The notes beneath the pieces were generated by a model, which worked only from the letters and a program-made list of their open reading frames with translations, ran no database searches and was not told the DNA's origin. Both the position numbers and the translations under genes were made by a program. This document shows positions 1 through 6,481 of a DNA stretch of 9,906 nucleotides, one piece after another; position 1 is the first letter of the stretch, and each line of letters opens with the position of its first letter. Source of the stretch: Rhodanobacteraceae bacterium (GTDB taxonomy: Bacteria > Pseudomonadota > Gammaproteobacteria > Xanthomonadales > Rhodanobacteraceae); contig JAICHS010000075.1 in NCBI GenBank assembly GCA_025924775.1, positions 1-9,906 of the forward strand. The letters are read 5' to 3'.

Positions 1-230
1 CCTCGGGCCAGCCGATCGCCTTCGGCCCGGAATGCCCCGTCAGTGGCGGCTATCCCCGGATCGGTCAGATCGCGGCGGTAGACCTGCCGCGGCTTGCGCA
101 ACTGCGCCCCGGCGACGCGCTGCGGTTCGCGCCCTGCGACTGGCCGGAGGCCCGGCAGGCACTGCGAATGCATGAGCAAGCCCTGGCGCGGCTGAACGCC
201 AACATTGCGCGGCGCCTGCGGAGCATTTGA
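1..230 (+). CDS. pxpC: 5-oxoprolinase subunit PxpC, C-terminal end (partial)
   Basis: Only the last 75 residues are present; the reading frame enters at base 3 and ends at a TGA at 228-230. The stretch SGGYPRIGQIAAVDLPRLAQL followed by RPGDALRF is typical of the C-terminus of the biotin-dependent carboxyltransferase-like family (YbgK/PxpC, formerly called allophanate hydrolase subunit 2). The closing helix, with its EARQALRMHEQALARL-type sequence, is also usual for this family. PxpC works with PxpA and PxpB to hydrolyse 5-oxo-L-proline to L-glutamate at the cost of ATP, in the cytoplasm. The identity is supported by pxpA lying 63 bp downstream on the same strand. pxpB is expected just upstream of the window, but that cannot be seen. 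Confidence 0.88.
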   Translation, partial: SGQPIAFGPECPVSGGYPRIGQIAAVDLPRLAQLRPGDALRFAPCDWPEARQALRMHEQALARLNANIARRLRSI

Positions 231-293
231 ACGGGTGGATCGCGTCACTTTCGGCCATTGCGCGCCACGACGTGATCGCCTAGCGTTGCGGGC

Positions 294-1064
294 ATGACCG
301 TGTCCATCGACCTCAACGCCGACCTCGGTGAAGCGTTTGGCGCCTGGCGCATGGGCGACGATGCCGGCGTGATGCCGTGGATCACGTCCGCCAACATCGC
401 CTGCGGATTCCACGCCGGGGATCCGGCGACGATGCGGCGCACGGTTGCATTGTGTCTTGAGCACGGCGTCGCCATCGGCGCGCATCCCTCGCTGCCCGAC
501 CTGCAGGGCTTCGGCCGGCGCGAAATGCAGATTTCGCCCGCCGATGCCTACGCGCAAACGCTGTACCAGCTTGGTGCACTGCACGCGCTTGCACGCGCGG
601 CGAGCACGCACGTGCACCACGTGAAGCCACACGGCGCGTTGTACAACATGGCCGCGCGCGACCGTGCTCTGGCCGACGCCATCGCCACCGCCGTGCGCGA
701 CTTCAGTCCCACGCTGATCCTGGTCGGCCTGGCGGGCGGCGCGCTCATCGAGGCAGGCCAGGCCGTGGGTCTGCCGGTGCAGCGCGAAGGATTCTGCGAT
801 CGACGGTACCGCGCCGACGGCACGCTGGCGCCACGCGGACAAGCCGGGGCCGTGATCGAGGACATCGAAGCGGCCGTCGCCCAGGCGGTCGCCATCGCCA
901 CCCGCAACGAGGCCATTGCGGGGGACGGCGCCCCGGTCCGCGTCGAAGCCGACACCCTGTGCGTGCATGGCGATCGCCCCAATGCCGCGGCGTTTGCCGA
1001 GCGCCTGCACCGCGCGCTGGAAGGCGCGGGCCTGCGCATCGCCGCGGCGACGCGTCCGGCATGA
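294..1064 (+). CDS. pxpA: 5-oxoprolinase subunit PxpA (LamB/YcsF family)
   Basis: The 256-residue protein matches the usual length of about 250 for the LamB/YcsF family. Visible family motifs are DLNADLGE (6-13), ANIACGFHAGDP (33-44), GAHPSLPDLQGFGRR (62-76), VKPHGALYN (110-118), EGFCDRRY (165-172) and LCVHGD (222-227). The many conserved Asp, His and Glu residues fit the TIM-barrel-like polysaccharide-deacetylase fold of this subunit. With PxpB and PxpC it forms the ATP-dependent 5-oxoprolinase: 5-oxo-L-proline + ATP + 2 H2O gives L-glutamate + ADP + Pi. The ATG at 294 is the only possible start, because an in-frame TGA lies at 273-275 and there is no other start codon between. No clear Shine-Dalgarno sequence precedes it. 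It lies between pxpC and the DUF969/DUF979 pair, evidently in one operon. Confidence 0.95.
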   Translation: MTVSIDLNADLGEAFGAWRMGDDAGVMPWITSANIACGFHAGDPATMRRTVALCLEHGVAIGAHPSLPDLQGFGRREMQISPADAYAQTLYQLGALHALARAASTHVHHVKPHGALYNMAARDRALADAIATAVRDFSPTLILVGLAGGALIEAGQAVGLPVQREGFCDRRYRADGTLAPRGQAGAVIEDIEAAVAQAVAIATRNEAIAGDGAPVRVEADTLCVHGDRPNAAAFAERLHRALEGAGLRIAAATRPA

Positions 1065-1088
1065 CCCACCCCACATGACCCGCCCGGC

Positions 1089-1802
1089 ATGAGCGCGCTG
1101 CTGCATTACCTGCCGCTGTTGGGCGTGCTGGTAGTGGTCGCGGGGTTCGCGCTGCGCTTCAACCCGGTGCCGGTGGTGGTCGTGGCGGGCATCGTCAGCG
1201 GGCTTGCCGCCGGCAAGTCGATCGGCGACATCCTGGCCCTGCTGGGCACCAGTTTCGTGTCCGAGCGCGCACTCTTGTTGTTCGTGCTCACCCTACCCGC
1301 GATCGGCGTGCTGGAGCGCGCCGGACTGCGCGAACACGCACGCAACTGGATCGCTTCGCTGCGCAGCCTCACCTTCCCGCGCCTGCTGATCGCCTACCTC
1401 GGCCTGCGCCAGATCCTGTCGATGCTGGGCCTGACCAGCGTCGCGGGCCAGGCGCAAACCGTGCGCCCGCTGCTGGCGCCCATGGCGGAAGCCGCGGCCG
1501 AAAAGCGCGGCACTCCACTCTCGCAGGCGGAGCGCAACGACGTGCGCGCCTTCAGCGCCGCCACCGACAACATCGGGCTGTTTTTCGGTGAGGATGTATT
1601 CATCGCGCTGGGGGCGGTGCTGCTGATCCAGGGTTTCTACGCGCAACACGGCATCGACCTGCAACCGCTGCACATCGCGCTGTGGGCGCTGCCAACCGCG
1701 ATCGCCGCCTTCGTCATCCACGCGGTCCGCACAGTGCTGTTCGGGCGGCGCATCGCCACGCCCGACCCCCCCGCCGGGCGCGACGACGAGACCGCGACCT
1801 GA
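1089..1802 (+). CDS. DUF969 family membrane protein, putative 5-oxoproline carrier half
   Basis: The protein has 237 residues and is strongly hydrophobic, with likely membrane segments near 5-22, 26-42, 58-78, 97-115, 162-183 and 193-215. I recognise it as DUF969 from two signatures: GLTSVAGQAQTVRPLLAPM (114-132) and ATDNIGLFFGED (158-169). The charged, Asp/Asn-rich second motif next to a membrane segment, and a Gly/Pro-rich loop in the first, look like substrate- or ion-binding hairpins of the ion-transporter superfamily; this resemblance is an inference. The C-terminal tail after residue 218 is polar and probably cytoplasmic. It starts 24 bp after pxpA and ends one base before the DUF979 ATG, so the two are very probably translated together. 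Genes of these two families are known to sit beside pxpABC in many bacteria, which suggests 5-oxoproline import. The transported substrate is not shown by the sequence. Confidence 0.88.
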   Translation: MSALLHYLPLLGVLVVVAGFALRFNPVPVVVVAGIVSGLAAGKSIGDILALLGTSFVSERALLLFVLTLPAIGVLERAGLREHARNWIASLRSLTFPRLLIAYLGLRQILSMLGLTSVAGQAQTVRPLLAPMAEAAAEKRGTPLSQAERNDVRAFSAATDNIGLFFGEDVFIALGAVLLIQGFYAQHGIDLQPLHIALWALPTAIAAFVIHAVRTVLFGRRIATPDPPAGRDDETAT

Positions 1803-1803
1803 C

Positions 1804-2772
1804 ATGCTGACGATCGAACAGGCCTACTGGCTGATCGCGCTGTTTCTCGCCGGCGCGGCGCTGCTCAACCTGCGCGGGCGGCGCTTCGCGCACGCGGCCT
1901 TCTGGGGCGTACTGGCGGTACTGATCGCCGGCGGCAAGTTCGTGCTGGTGGCCGCCGCCGCGCACCAGCGACTGCCCGCGCAACTGGCCGGCGTGGGCGT
2001 GATCGCTCTGGCCGCGCTGTCGCCGCGCATGACGCGCGGGCACCTGGTCGAACGCGACGCGGCCTCGCGCGAGGCCGATGCGCTGCACCTCGGCCACCGG
2101 TTGTTCGGCCCGGCGCTGCTGATCCCGCTGGTAACGCTGGCGGTCGCGCTGTTCGGCGGTTACCTGGTGGTCGGCCGTCTGCGCGCATTCAACGCGACCC
2201 AGATGACCTTGACGGGGTTGGCGCTGTCCTGCGTGATCGCGCTGCTCGCAGCACTGTGGGTGACACGCGCCAGGCCCGGGGCGGGGCTTGCCGAAGGGCG
2301 CCGCCTGCTGGACACCCTGGGTTGGGCCGCGCTACTGCCGTTGACGCTGGCGGCGCTGGGCGGCGTGTTCGCCGCGACCGGCGTCGGCACCGCGGTCGCG
2401 GATCTCGTGCGCATGCTGATTCCGGTCAACAGCGCGCTGGCCTGCGTGGCCGCCTTCGGGCTCGGCATGGTGCTGTTCACGGTCATCATGGGCAATGCCT
2501 TCGCCGCTTTCCCGGTGATGATGGCGGGCATCGGCATCCCGCTGCTGATCCACATGCACGGCGCCAATCCGGCGATCCTGGGCGCGATGGGCATGGTCAC
2601 GGGCTACTGCGGCACGCTGTTCACGCCGATGGCGGCCAACTTCAACATCGTGCCGGTGGCGCTGCTGGAGTTGCCGAACCAGGGCGACGTGATCCGCGCG
2701 CAATGGAAAACCGGCGCCTGGCTACTCGTCGTAAACTTGCTGCTGATGTACCTGTTGATCTTCCGGTTTTGA
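1804..2772 (+). CDS. DUF979 family membrane protein, putative 5-oxoproline carrier half
   Basis: This 322-residue polytopic membrane protein has likely segments near 4-22, 30-50, 58-72, 102-124, 135-153, 172-193, 211-250 (probably two), 256-275 and 303-320. The most conserved-looking block is in the C-terminal half: MGNAFAAFPVMMAGIG (229-244), then GMVTGYCGTLFTPMAANFN (263-281). The GYCGTLFTPMAANFN stretch resembles a re-entrant substrate-binding loop, and it mirrors the GLTSVAGQAQ loop in the DUF969 partner. A polar loop at about 75-98 separates the first membrane hairpins from the rest. The gene begins one base after the DUF969 stop, and its stop codon overlaps the proposed TTG start of pcp. 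Family assignment is confident. The role as one half of a two-subunit carrier for 5-oxoproline is inferred from gene context, not seen directly. Confidence 0.88.
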   Translation: MLTIEQAYWLIALFLAGAALLNLRGRRFAHAAFWGVLAVLIAGGKFVLVAAAAHQRLPAQLAGVGVIALAALSPRMTRGHLVERDAASREADALHLGHRLFGPALLIPLVTLAVALFGGYLVVGRLRAFNATQMTLTGLALSCVIALLAALWVTRARPGAGLAEGRRLLDTLGWAALLPLTLAALGGVFAATGVGTAVADLVRMLIPVNSALACVAAFGLGMVLFTVIMGNAFAAFPVMMAGIGIPLLIHMHGANPAILGAMGMVTGYCGTLFTPMAANFNIVPVALLELPNQGDVIRAQWKTGAWLLVVNLLLMYLLIFRF

Positions 2773-3434
2773 ACCCGACCACGCGCCAGCGCGAACCCAC
2801 GGTGCTGCTGACCGGTTTCGCCCCATTTGCGGGCGAGTCGCTGAATCCGTCATGGCAGGCGGTGCGCGGGCTGGCCGGCCAGGTGATCGAAAACCACCAG
2901 GTCGTGGTGGCAGAGCTTCCGTGCGAATTCGACAGCTCGCTGCCGACGCTGTGGAAGGCCCTGCGCCGCAGCGAACCGCGCGTCGCCATCGCGGTCGGCC
3001 TGGCCGGAGGCCGCGACGGCATCTCGCTGGAACGCGTGGCGATCAACGTGATCGACGCGCGCATTCCCGACAACGCCGGCGTGCAACCGGTGGACGCGCC
3101 CGTGCTGGGCAGCGGCGCCGCCGCCTTCTTCAGCACCTTGCCCATCAAGGCCGCCTTGGCCGAATTGCAGCACGCGGGCATCCCCGCGCACATTTCCCAG
3201 ACTGCGGGCACCTACGTCTGCAACCAGGTGTTCTACGCGTTGATGCACGCATTGCGGCGGCGGCGCAACACCCGCGCGGGTTTCGTCCACGTGCCATGGC
3301 TGCCGGCCCAGGCCGCGGCACACGCCCAGCCGGGCATGCCGCTGGAACAGATGACGATGGCGCTGGAAATCATCGTGCGCACCGCGTTGACCGTCCGCAG
3401 CGATGCGCACATCAGCGGCGGCGCGGAAGCCTGA
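2769..3434 (+). CDS. pcp: pyroglutamyl-peptidase I (pyrrolidone-carboxylate peptidase)
   Basis: This is a cytoplasmic C15-family cysteine peptidase that cleaves an N-terminal pyroglutamate from peptides. Using the TTG start it has 221 residues; the family norm is about 215. The N-terminal LLTGFAPFAGESLNPS block is diagnostic. The catalytic triad is intact: Glu88 in ISLERVAIN, Cys151 in SQTAGTYVCNQVFY and His174 in GFVHVPWLP. No ATG lies near the conserved N-terminus. The TTG at 2769 overlaps the DUF979 stop (TTGA), which suggests translational coupling. A GTG at 2802 would give 210 residues and is a fair alternative. An ATG at 2703 would add an unrelated 22-residue extension inside DUF979 and is less likely. 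Pcp supplies the 5-oxoproline that PxpABC consumes, so its place as last gene of the operon makes biochemical sense. Confidence 0.93.
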   Translation: MNPTTRQREPTVLLTGFAPFAGESLNPSWQAVRGLAGQVIENHQVVVAELPCEFDSSLPTLWKALRRSEPRVAIAVGLAGGRDGISLERVAINVIDARIPDNAGVQPVDAPVLGSGAAAFFSTLPIKAALAELQHAGIPAHISQTAGTYVCNQVFYALMHALRRRRNTRAGFVHVPWLPAQAAAHAQPGMPLEQMTMALEIIVRTALTVRSDAHISGGAEA

Positions 3435-3444
3435 TCCCCCAGCG

Positions 3445-3465
3445 CGGACGCGAACCACGCGTCCG
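3445..3465. terminator. perfect GC-rich hairpin between convergent genes
   Basis: An 8-bp perfect inverted repeat, CGGACGCG and CGCGTCCG, flanks a 5-base loop (AACCA). It begins 10 bases after the pcp stop and lies before the end of the convergent lipoprotein gene. There is no T-run on either side, so it is not a classical intrinsic terminator. The position between two gene ends still suggests a bidirectional stop signal or an mRNA 3'-end stabiliser. Confidence 0.5.
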
Positions 3466-3511
3466 AAACGCGATGCGCAGCGCCCCTCGACCGTCGCCGC
3501 CGGTCCGGCGC

Positions 3512-3919
3512 CTATTTCTTCTTGTCTTTGGCCGATTCCACCGCGCTCATCAAGGTCAGTTTGCCCTTGTGCATCACGTAGCCGGTGAACTTGAAGCTCA
3601 ATTGCAGGCTGGCGAATTCCTCGAGGTCGGCGTTGCTGACCTTGTCCGAATCGGAGTCTTCCAGCAGCACCGTCTTGGGCAGCTGCTTCTGGTCCTGCAG
3701 GTAGCGGAAATGCGCTTCCAGGTCGGGCCCGGAGAGTACCGCCCCGTCCAGCAGGAACTGGCTGTCCTTGTAGGCGCCGATGGTCATGTCGTACTGCTGC
3801 GGCACGTTCACGGTGGTTTCGCCGCCGCTGCGGACATTGGCGTTGCACCCCGCCAACGTGACCAGCGTCGCCAACAGGGCCGCGCCACCGAGGCGCACGA
3901 CAAAGGAACGCACATTCAT
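3512..3919 (-). CDS. small orphan lipoprotein
   Basis: The 135-residue product begins with a lipoprotein signal: a basic N-terminus (MNVRSFVVRLGG), a hydrophobic core and the lipobox LAGC, with the lipidated Cys at residue 25. The following residues are Asn-Ala rather than Asp, which suggests outer-membrane sorting under the usual Lol rule. The ATG at 3919 is preceded by GGAGA with a 6-base spacer, a strong ribosome binding site; upstream in-frame starts up to 4060 lack support and would bury the signal peptide. The mature part is about 110 residues, mixed alpha/beta in character, with an acidic cluster (LEDSDSDKVSNADLEE) and a lysine-rich C-terminus (KDKKK). I do not recognise the family. 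The order LLDGAVLSGPDLEAHF...VLLEDSDSD loosely recalls the periplasmic ExbD/TolR fold. It is transcribed alone or as a distant tail of the dcd operon, 147 bp away; that gap shows no clear promoter. Confidence 0.85.
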   Translation of the reverse strand: MNVRSFVVRLGGAALLATLVTLAGCNANVRSGGETTVNVPQQYDMTIGAYKDSQFLLDGAVLSGPDLEAHFRYLQDQKQLPKTVLLEDSDSDKVSNADLEEFASLQLSFKFTGYVMHKGKLTLMSAVESAKDKKK

Positions 3920-4066
3920 GGATTGTCTCCGTTGGTGATCGGGAAGGCAGGCCCAGCGGCCGCAGCCCGCGAAGTCTGCCACAAGCAGCCTGAACGCGCT
4001 GCGGCGCGCGGAAAGCAGAACAGTGGACGGCTTCCCGGTGCTGCGTAATACGGCGATCAAGGGGTA

Positions 4067-4630
4067 CTAGGTCTTGGGCAGCGTCACGCCGCGCTGCCCC
4101 TGGTACTTGCCGCCACGGTCCTTGTAGCTGGTGGAACACACCTCGTCCGATTCCAGGAACAGCATCTGCGCCACGCCCTCGTTGGCGTAGATCTTGGCCG
4201 GCAGCGGCGTGGTGTTGGAAAACTCCAGCGTCACGTGGCCCTCCCACTCGGGTTCCAGCGGCGTCACGTTGACGATGATGCCGCAGCGCGCGTAGGTGCT
4301 TTTGCCGAGGCAGATGGTCAGCACGTTGCGCGGGATGCGGAAGTACTCGACGGTGCGCGCCAGCGCGAACGAGTTGGGCGGAATGATGCAGCAGTCGCCC
4401 GTGAAGTCCACGAAGTTGCGCGAATCGAAGTCCTTGGGATCGACGATGGTCGAGTTGATGTTGGTGAAGATCTTGAATTCGCCCGCGCAGCGCACGTCGT
4501 AGCCGTAACTGGAGGTGCCGTAGGACACGATGCGGCCGCCCTCGTTGTGCTTGACCTGGCCGGGTTCGAACGGCTCGATCATGCCCTGCTCGGCCATCCG
4601 GCGTATCCAGTTGTCACTCTTGATGCTCAC
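4067..4630 (-). CDS. dcd: dCTP deaminase
   Basis: This cytoplasmic enzyme deaminates dCTP to dUTP, feeding dUMP and dTMP synthesis. The 187-residue protein is near the family length of about 190. The active-site motifs are present: GKSTYARCG gives Ser111 and Arg115, and HVTLEFSN gives the catalytic Glu136. The C-terminal GGKYQGQRGV stretch matches the flexible lid that closes over the nucleotide. The start is a GTG at 4630: the family begins with MSIKSD, the next Met is at residue 12, and GGAGGG sits three bases upstream of the GTG. It is the last gene of a minus-strand group with apbC and the flavin reductase, 82 bp after the latter. That gap carries a hairpin and a -10-like element. The sequence is a normal housekeeping Dcd without extra domains; I see no sign of the phage-defence dCTP deaminases. 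Confidence 0.97.
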   Translation of the reverse strand: MSIKSDNWIRRMAEQGMIEPFEPGQVKHNEGGRIVSYGTSSYGYDVRCAGEFKIFTNINSTIVDPKDFDSRNFVDFTGDCCIIPPNSFALARTVEYFRIPRNVLTICLGKSTYARCGIIVNVTPLEPEWEGHVTLEFSNTTPLPAKIYANEGVAQMLFLESDEVCSTSYKDRGGKYQGQRGVTLPKT

Positions 4631-4653
4631 GGGCCCTCCGACTGCGCAAAGGT

Positions 4654-4669
4654 GCCGGGTGGCCCCGGC
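4654..4669 (-). other. hairpin in the dcd leader
   Basis: A perfect 6-bp stem, GCCGGG and CCCGGC, encloses a 4-base loop in the 82-bp gap before dcd. It lies 23 bases upstream of the GTG and outside the ribosome binding site. No U-run follows it in the dcd direction, so simple termination is unlikely. It may be a leader or processing structure, or chance in GC-rich DNA. Confidence 0.4.
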
Positions 4670-4679
4670 CAAAACCGCA

Positions 4680-4685
4680 AAAATA
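4680..4685 (-). promoter_or_regulatory. possible -10 element for dcd
   Basis: On the minus strand the bases read TATTTT, directly preceded by TG, in an otherwise GC-rich gap between the flavin reductase and dcd. It would place a transcript start about 40 bases ahead of the dcd GTG, with the hairpin at 4654-4669 in the leader. No good -35 hexamer is found 16-18 bases upstream, so this is weak evidence for an internal promoter. Confidence 0.25.
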
Positions 4686-4712
4686 CACGGGATCACCCCG
4701 CCAGCGCCAGCA

Positions 4713-5255
4713 TCAGGCCAACCCGGCGGCCAGCACGCCGATCGCGGCCCGCAATTCGCGGCAGCGATCGGTATCCGCCAGCGCCGCTCGCGCCGTGCAA
4801 CCACGCCCCGGCAGCAATACCGGCAACGACTCCGCCGACAGCAAGCGCGCCGACATGGTTTGCAGCACTTCCAGCAGCACCTCCTGCGCGTGGTGCGAGG
4901 CGCGCGCCGAAGTGTTGAGTAGCAGCACCGGCTTGCCGGGGAACTCCAGCGCGCCGACCAGCCAGTCCAGCAGGTTCTTGAAGGCACCAGGAATGCCGTG
5001 CGCGTATTCGGGGCACGCGATCAGCAACGCGTCGGCACGACCGACCGCCACGCGCAGTTCGACCACCGACTGCGGCAGCGGGCCGGCCTCGACGTCGGGG
5101 CTGAACCACGGCAGGCCGCCCAGCTCGCCGTAAAGTTCGAGTCGCAGGGATGCCGGCGCCAGTTCGCGTGCGGCCTGCAACGCCGCGCGGTTGGCCGACA
5201 CCCGTCGCAGGCTGCCGCACAGGCACAGCACCCGCCGCGGGGGCGCGTCAGTCAT
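4713..5255 (-). CDS. NAD(P)H-dependent FMN reductase (flavodoxin-like fold)
   Basis: The 180-residue protein belongs to the NADPH-dependent FMN reductase family (SsuE/ChrR/azoreductase type). GSLRRVSAN (14-22) is the phosphate-binding loop for FMN. CPEYAHGIPGAFKNLLDWL (81-99) is the family's flavin-binding and dimer signature (usually PEYNGSIPGxLKNxIDW). The protein is cytoplasmic; the physiological electron acceptor (flavin, quinone or metal) cannot be told from sequence. The ATG at 5255 overlaps the end of apbC by eight bases, which implies co-transcription and probably coupled translation. The link to an Fe-S carrier could mean that it supplies reduced flavin or electrons, but this is speculative. 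No targeting signal is seen. Confidence 0.88.
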   Translation of the reverse strand: MTDAPPRRVLCLCGSLRRVSANRAALQAARELAPASLRLELYGELGGLPWFSPDVEAGPLPQSVVELRVAVGRADALLIACPEYAHGIPGAFKNLLDWLVGALEFPGKPVLLLNTSARASHHAQEVLLEVLQTMSARLLSAESLPVLLPGRGCTARAALADTDRCRELRAAIGVLAAGLA

Positions 5256-6336
5256 CGACCACGCGGATGTTGGGCACGCCGGTCATGTCGCGTTCGGCCA
5301 GCAGCGACAGCCGCGCGGCGGTGTTGCGCGCGATCTCGCGATAGCGTAGCGCGAGGTCGGACTCGGGATCGGCGGCCACGGTGGGGTTGCCGCCGTCGGC
5401 CTGCTCGCGGATGCGGATGTCCAGCGGCAAGGATCCCAGCAGTGGTACGCCGTACTGCTCGGCCATTTTCTGCCCGCCGCCGGCGCCGAAAATGTGTTCC
5501 TCATGGCCGCAGTTGGAACAGACGTGCGTGGCCATGTTCTCGATGATGCCCAGCACCGGCACGTTGACCTTCTCGAAGGCCTTCAAGCCCTTCTTCGCAT
5601 CCAGCAGCGCGATGTCCTGCGGGGTGGTGACGATCACCGCGCCGGCCACCGGCACCCGCTGGGTCAGCGTCAGCTGGATGTCGCCGGTGCCAGGCGGCAT
5701 GTCCACCACCAGGTAATCGATGTCCTTCCAGCGTGTGGAATGCAGCAGTTGCGTCAACGCCTGCGTCACCATCGGACCGCGCCACACCATCGGCGTGTCC
5801 TCGCCGACCAGAAACCCGATCGACATCACCTGCAGGCCGTGGTTGGTCATCGGGATGATGGTCTTGCCGTCCGGCGATTCCGGCCGCCCCGTGATGCCCA
5901 GCATCAGCGGCTGGCTGGGGCCGTAGATGTCGGCATCCAGAACGCCCGCATTGGCGCCCTCCGCCGCCAGCGCCAGCGCCAGGTTCACCGCCACCGTCGA
6001 TTTGCCGACGCCGCCCTTGCCCGACGCCACCGCGATGATGTTCTTGACGCCCGGCAGTGGCATCAGGTTGCCCTGCACCTTGTGCGTGGCGATGCGCGAG
6101 GTGACCGACACGCTCGCTTGCGTGATCGCGGGGTCGCTTTCCAATGCCTGCGTGATCTTTGCCGCAAAATCCTTGCGCCAGTCGCGCGCCGGATAGCCCA
6201 GCGAAATCTCCACCGCAACCTTGTCACCATCCACCCCGACCGCGCGGATTTCGCCGCTTTCGGCCAGCGACGCGCCGGTGTGCGGATCCACGATGCCCGC
6301 AAGGAATTCGCGAACGCTGTTTTCGGTGACGGCCAT
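5248..6336 (-). CDS. apbC: Fe-S cluster carrier ATPase ApbC (Mrp/NBP35 family)
   Basis: This 362-residue cytoplasmic P-loop ATPase binds and transfers [4Fe-4S] clusters to apoproteins. An N-terminal MIP18/DUF59-like domain spans about 5-85. The deviant Walker A SGKGGVGKST is at 105-114 and the Walker B region VDMPPGTGD at 211-219. HVCSNCGH holds the cluster-binding CxxC (Cys273 and Cys276) expected in active Mrp proteins. Length and domain order are normal. The ATG at 6336 gives the family N-terminus (MAVTENSVREFLAGIVDP). In-frame ATGs at 6408 and 6414 would add an unconserved extension and would run over a likely promoter at 6369-6374. A modest AGGGA lies about a dozen bases upstream. It is the first gene of the operon with the flavin reductase and dcd, and is divergent from the DUF2147 gene. 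Confidence 0.96.
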   Translation of the reverse strand: MAVTENSVREFLAGIVDPHTGASLAESGEIRAVGVDGDKVAVEISLGYPARDWRKDFAAKITQALESDPAITQASVSVTSRIATHKVQGNLMPLPGVKNIIAVASGKGGVGKSTVAVNLALALAAEGANAGVLDADIYGPSQPLMLGITGRPESPDGKTIIPMTNHGLQVMSIGFLVGEDTPMVWRGPMVTQALTQLLHSTRWKDIDYLVVDMPPGTGDIQLTLTQRVPVAGAVIVTTPQDIALLDAKKGLKAFEKVNVPVLGIIENMATHVCSNCGHEEHIFGAGGGQKMAEQYGVPLLGSLPLDIRIREQADGGNPTVAADPESDLALRYREIARNTAARLSLLAERDMTGVPNIRVVDD

Positions 6337-6368
6337 GACGGAAAGGTTTCCCTGCGTGAAACGAGAAA

Positions 6369-6374
6369 GTATGC
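6369..6374 (-). promoter_or_regulatory. extended -10 element of the apbC operon
   Basis: On the minus strand CATACT is preceded by TGG, which forms an extended -10 (four of six consensus bases plus TGn). It lies 32 bases upstream of the apbC ATG and gives a short leader of about 26 bases that contains AGGGA. No convincing -35 was found, which is tolerable for an extended -10 promoter. Confidence 0.42.
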
Positions 6375-6426
6375 CAGACCCGCTGCCTGCGGCCCTGACG
6401 CCGATCATCCGCACCGCCGCGGCCAG

Positions 6427-6456
6427 TTGACGCGCGCGCGGCCAGCGTGCACGCTA
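6427..6456 (+). promoter_or_regulatory. possible promoter of the DUF2147 gene
   Basis: TTGACG at 6427-6432 matches five of six -35 bases. An 18-base spacer leads to a weak -10 (ACGCTA, 6451-6456) preceded by TGC at 6448-6450. The DUF2147 ATG is 26 bases further on. The -35 is good, but the -10 is poor against the E. coli consensus, as is common in GC-rich gammaproteobacteria. Confidence 0.35.
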
Positions 6457-6481
6457 CCTCCACGACCCACGGAGCCCCGCC

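Noticed and set aside
2256..2768. Upstream extension of the pcp frame inside DUF979
   Set aside because: It is out of frame with the conserved membrane protein, is Gly/Arg-rich, and lies before the conserved Pcp N-terminus.
2850..4247. 465-residue open frame on the minus strand across pcp, the lipoprotein gene and dcd
   Set aside because: It overlaps three well-supported genes, including two on the same strand in other frames, and its sequence is low-complexity Gly/Arg/Ala without domains.
4067..4630. dcd considered as a phage-defence dCTP deaminase
   Set aside because: It has housekeeping length and motifs, no extra regulatory or kinase-like domain, and sits in a metabolic operon with apbC, so a defence role is not supported.
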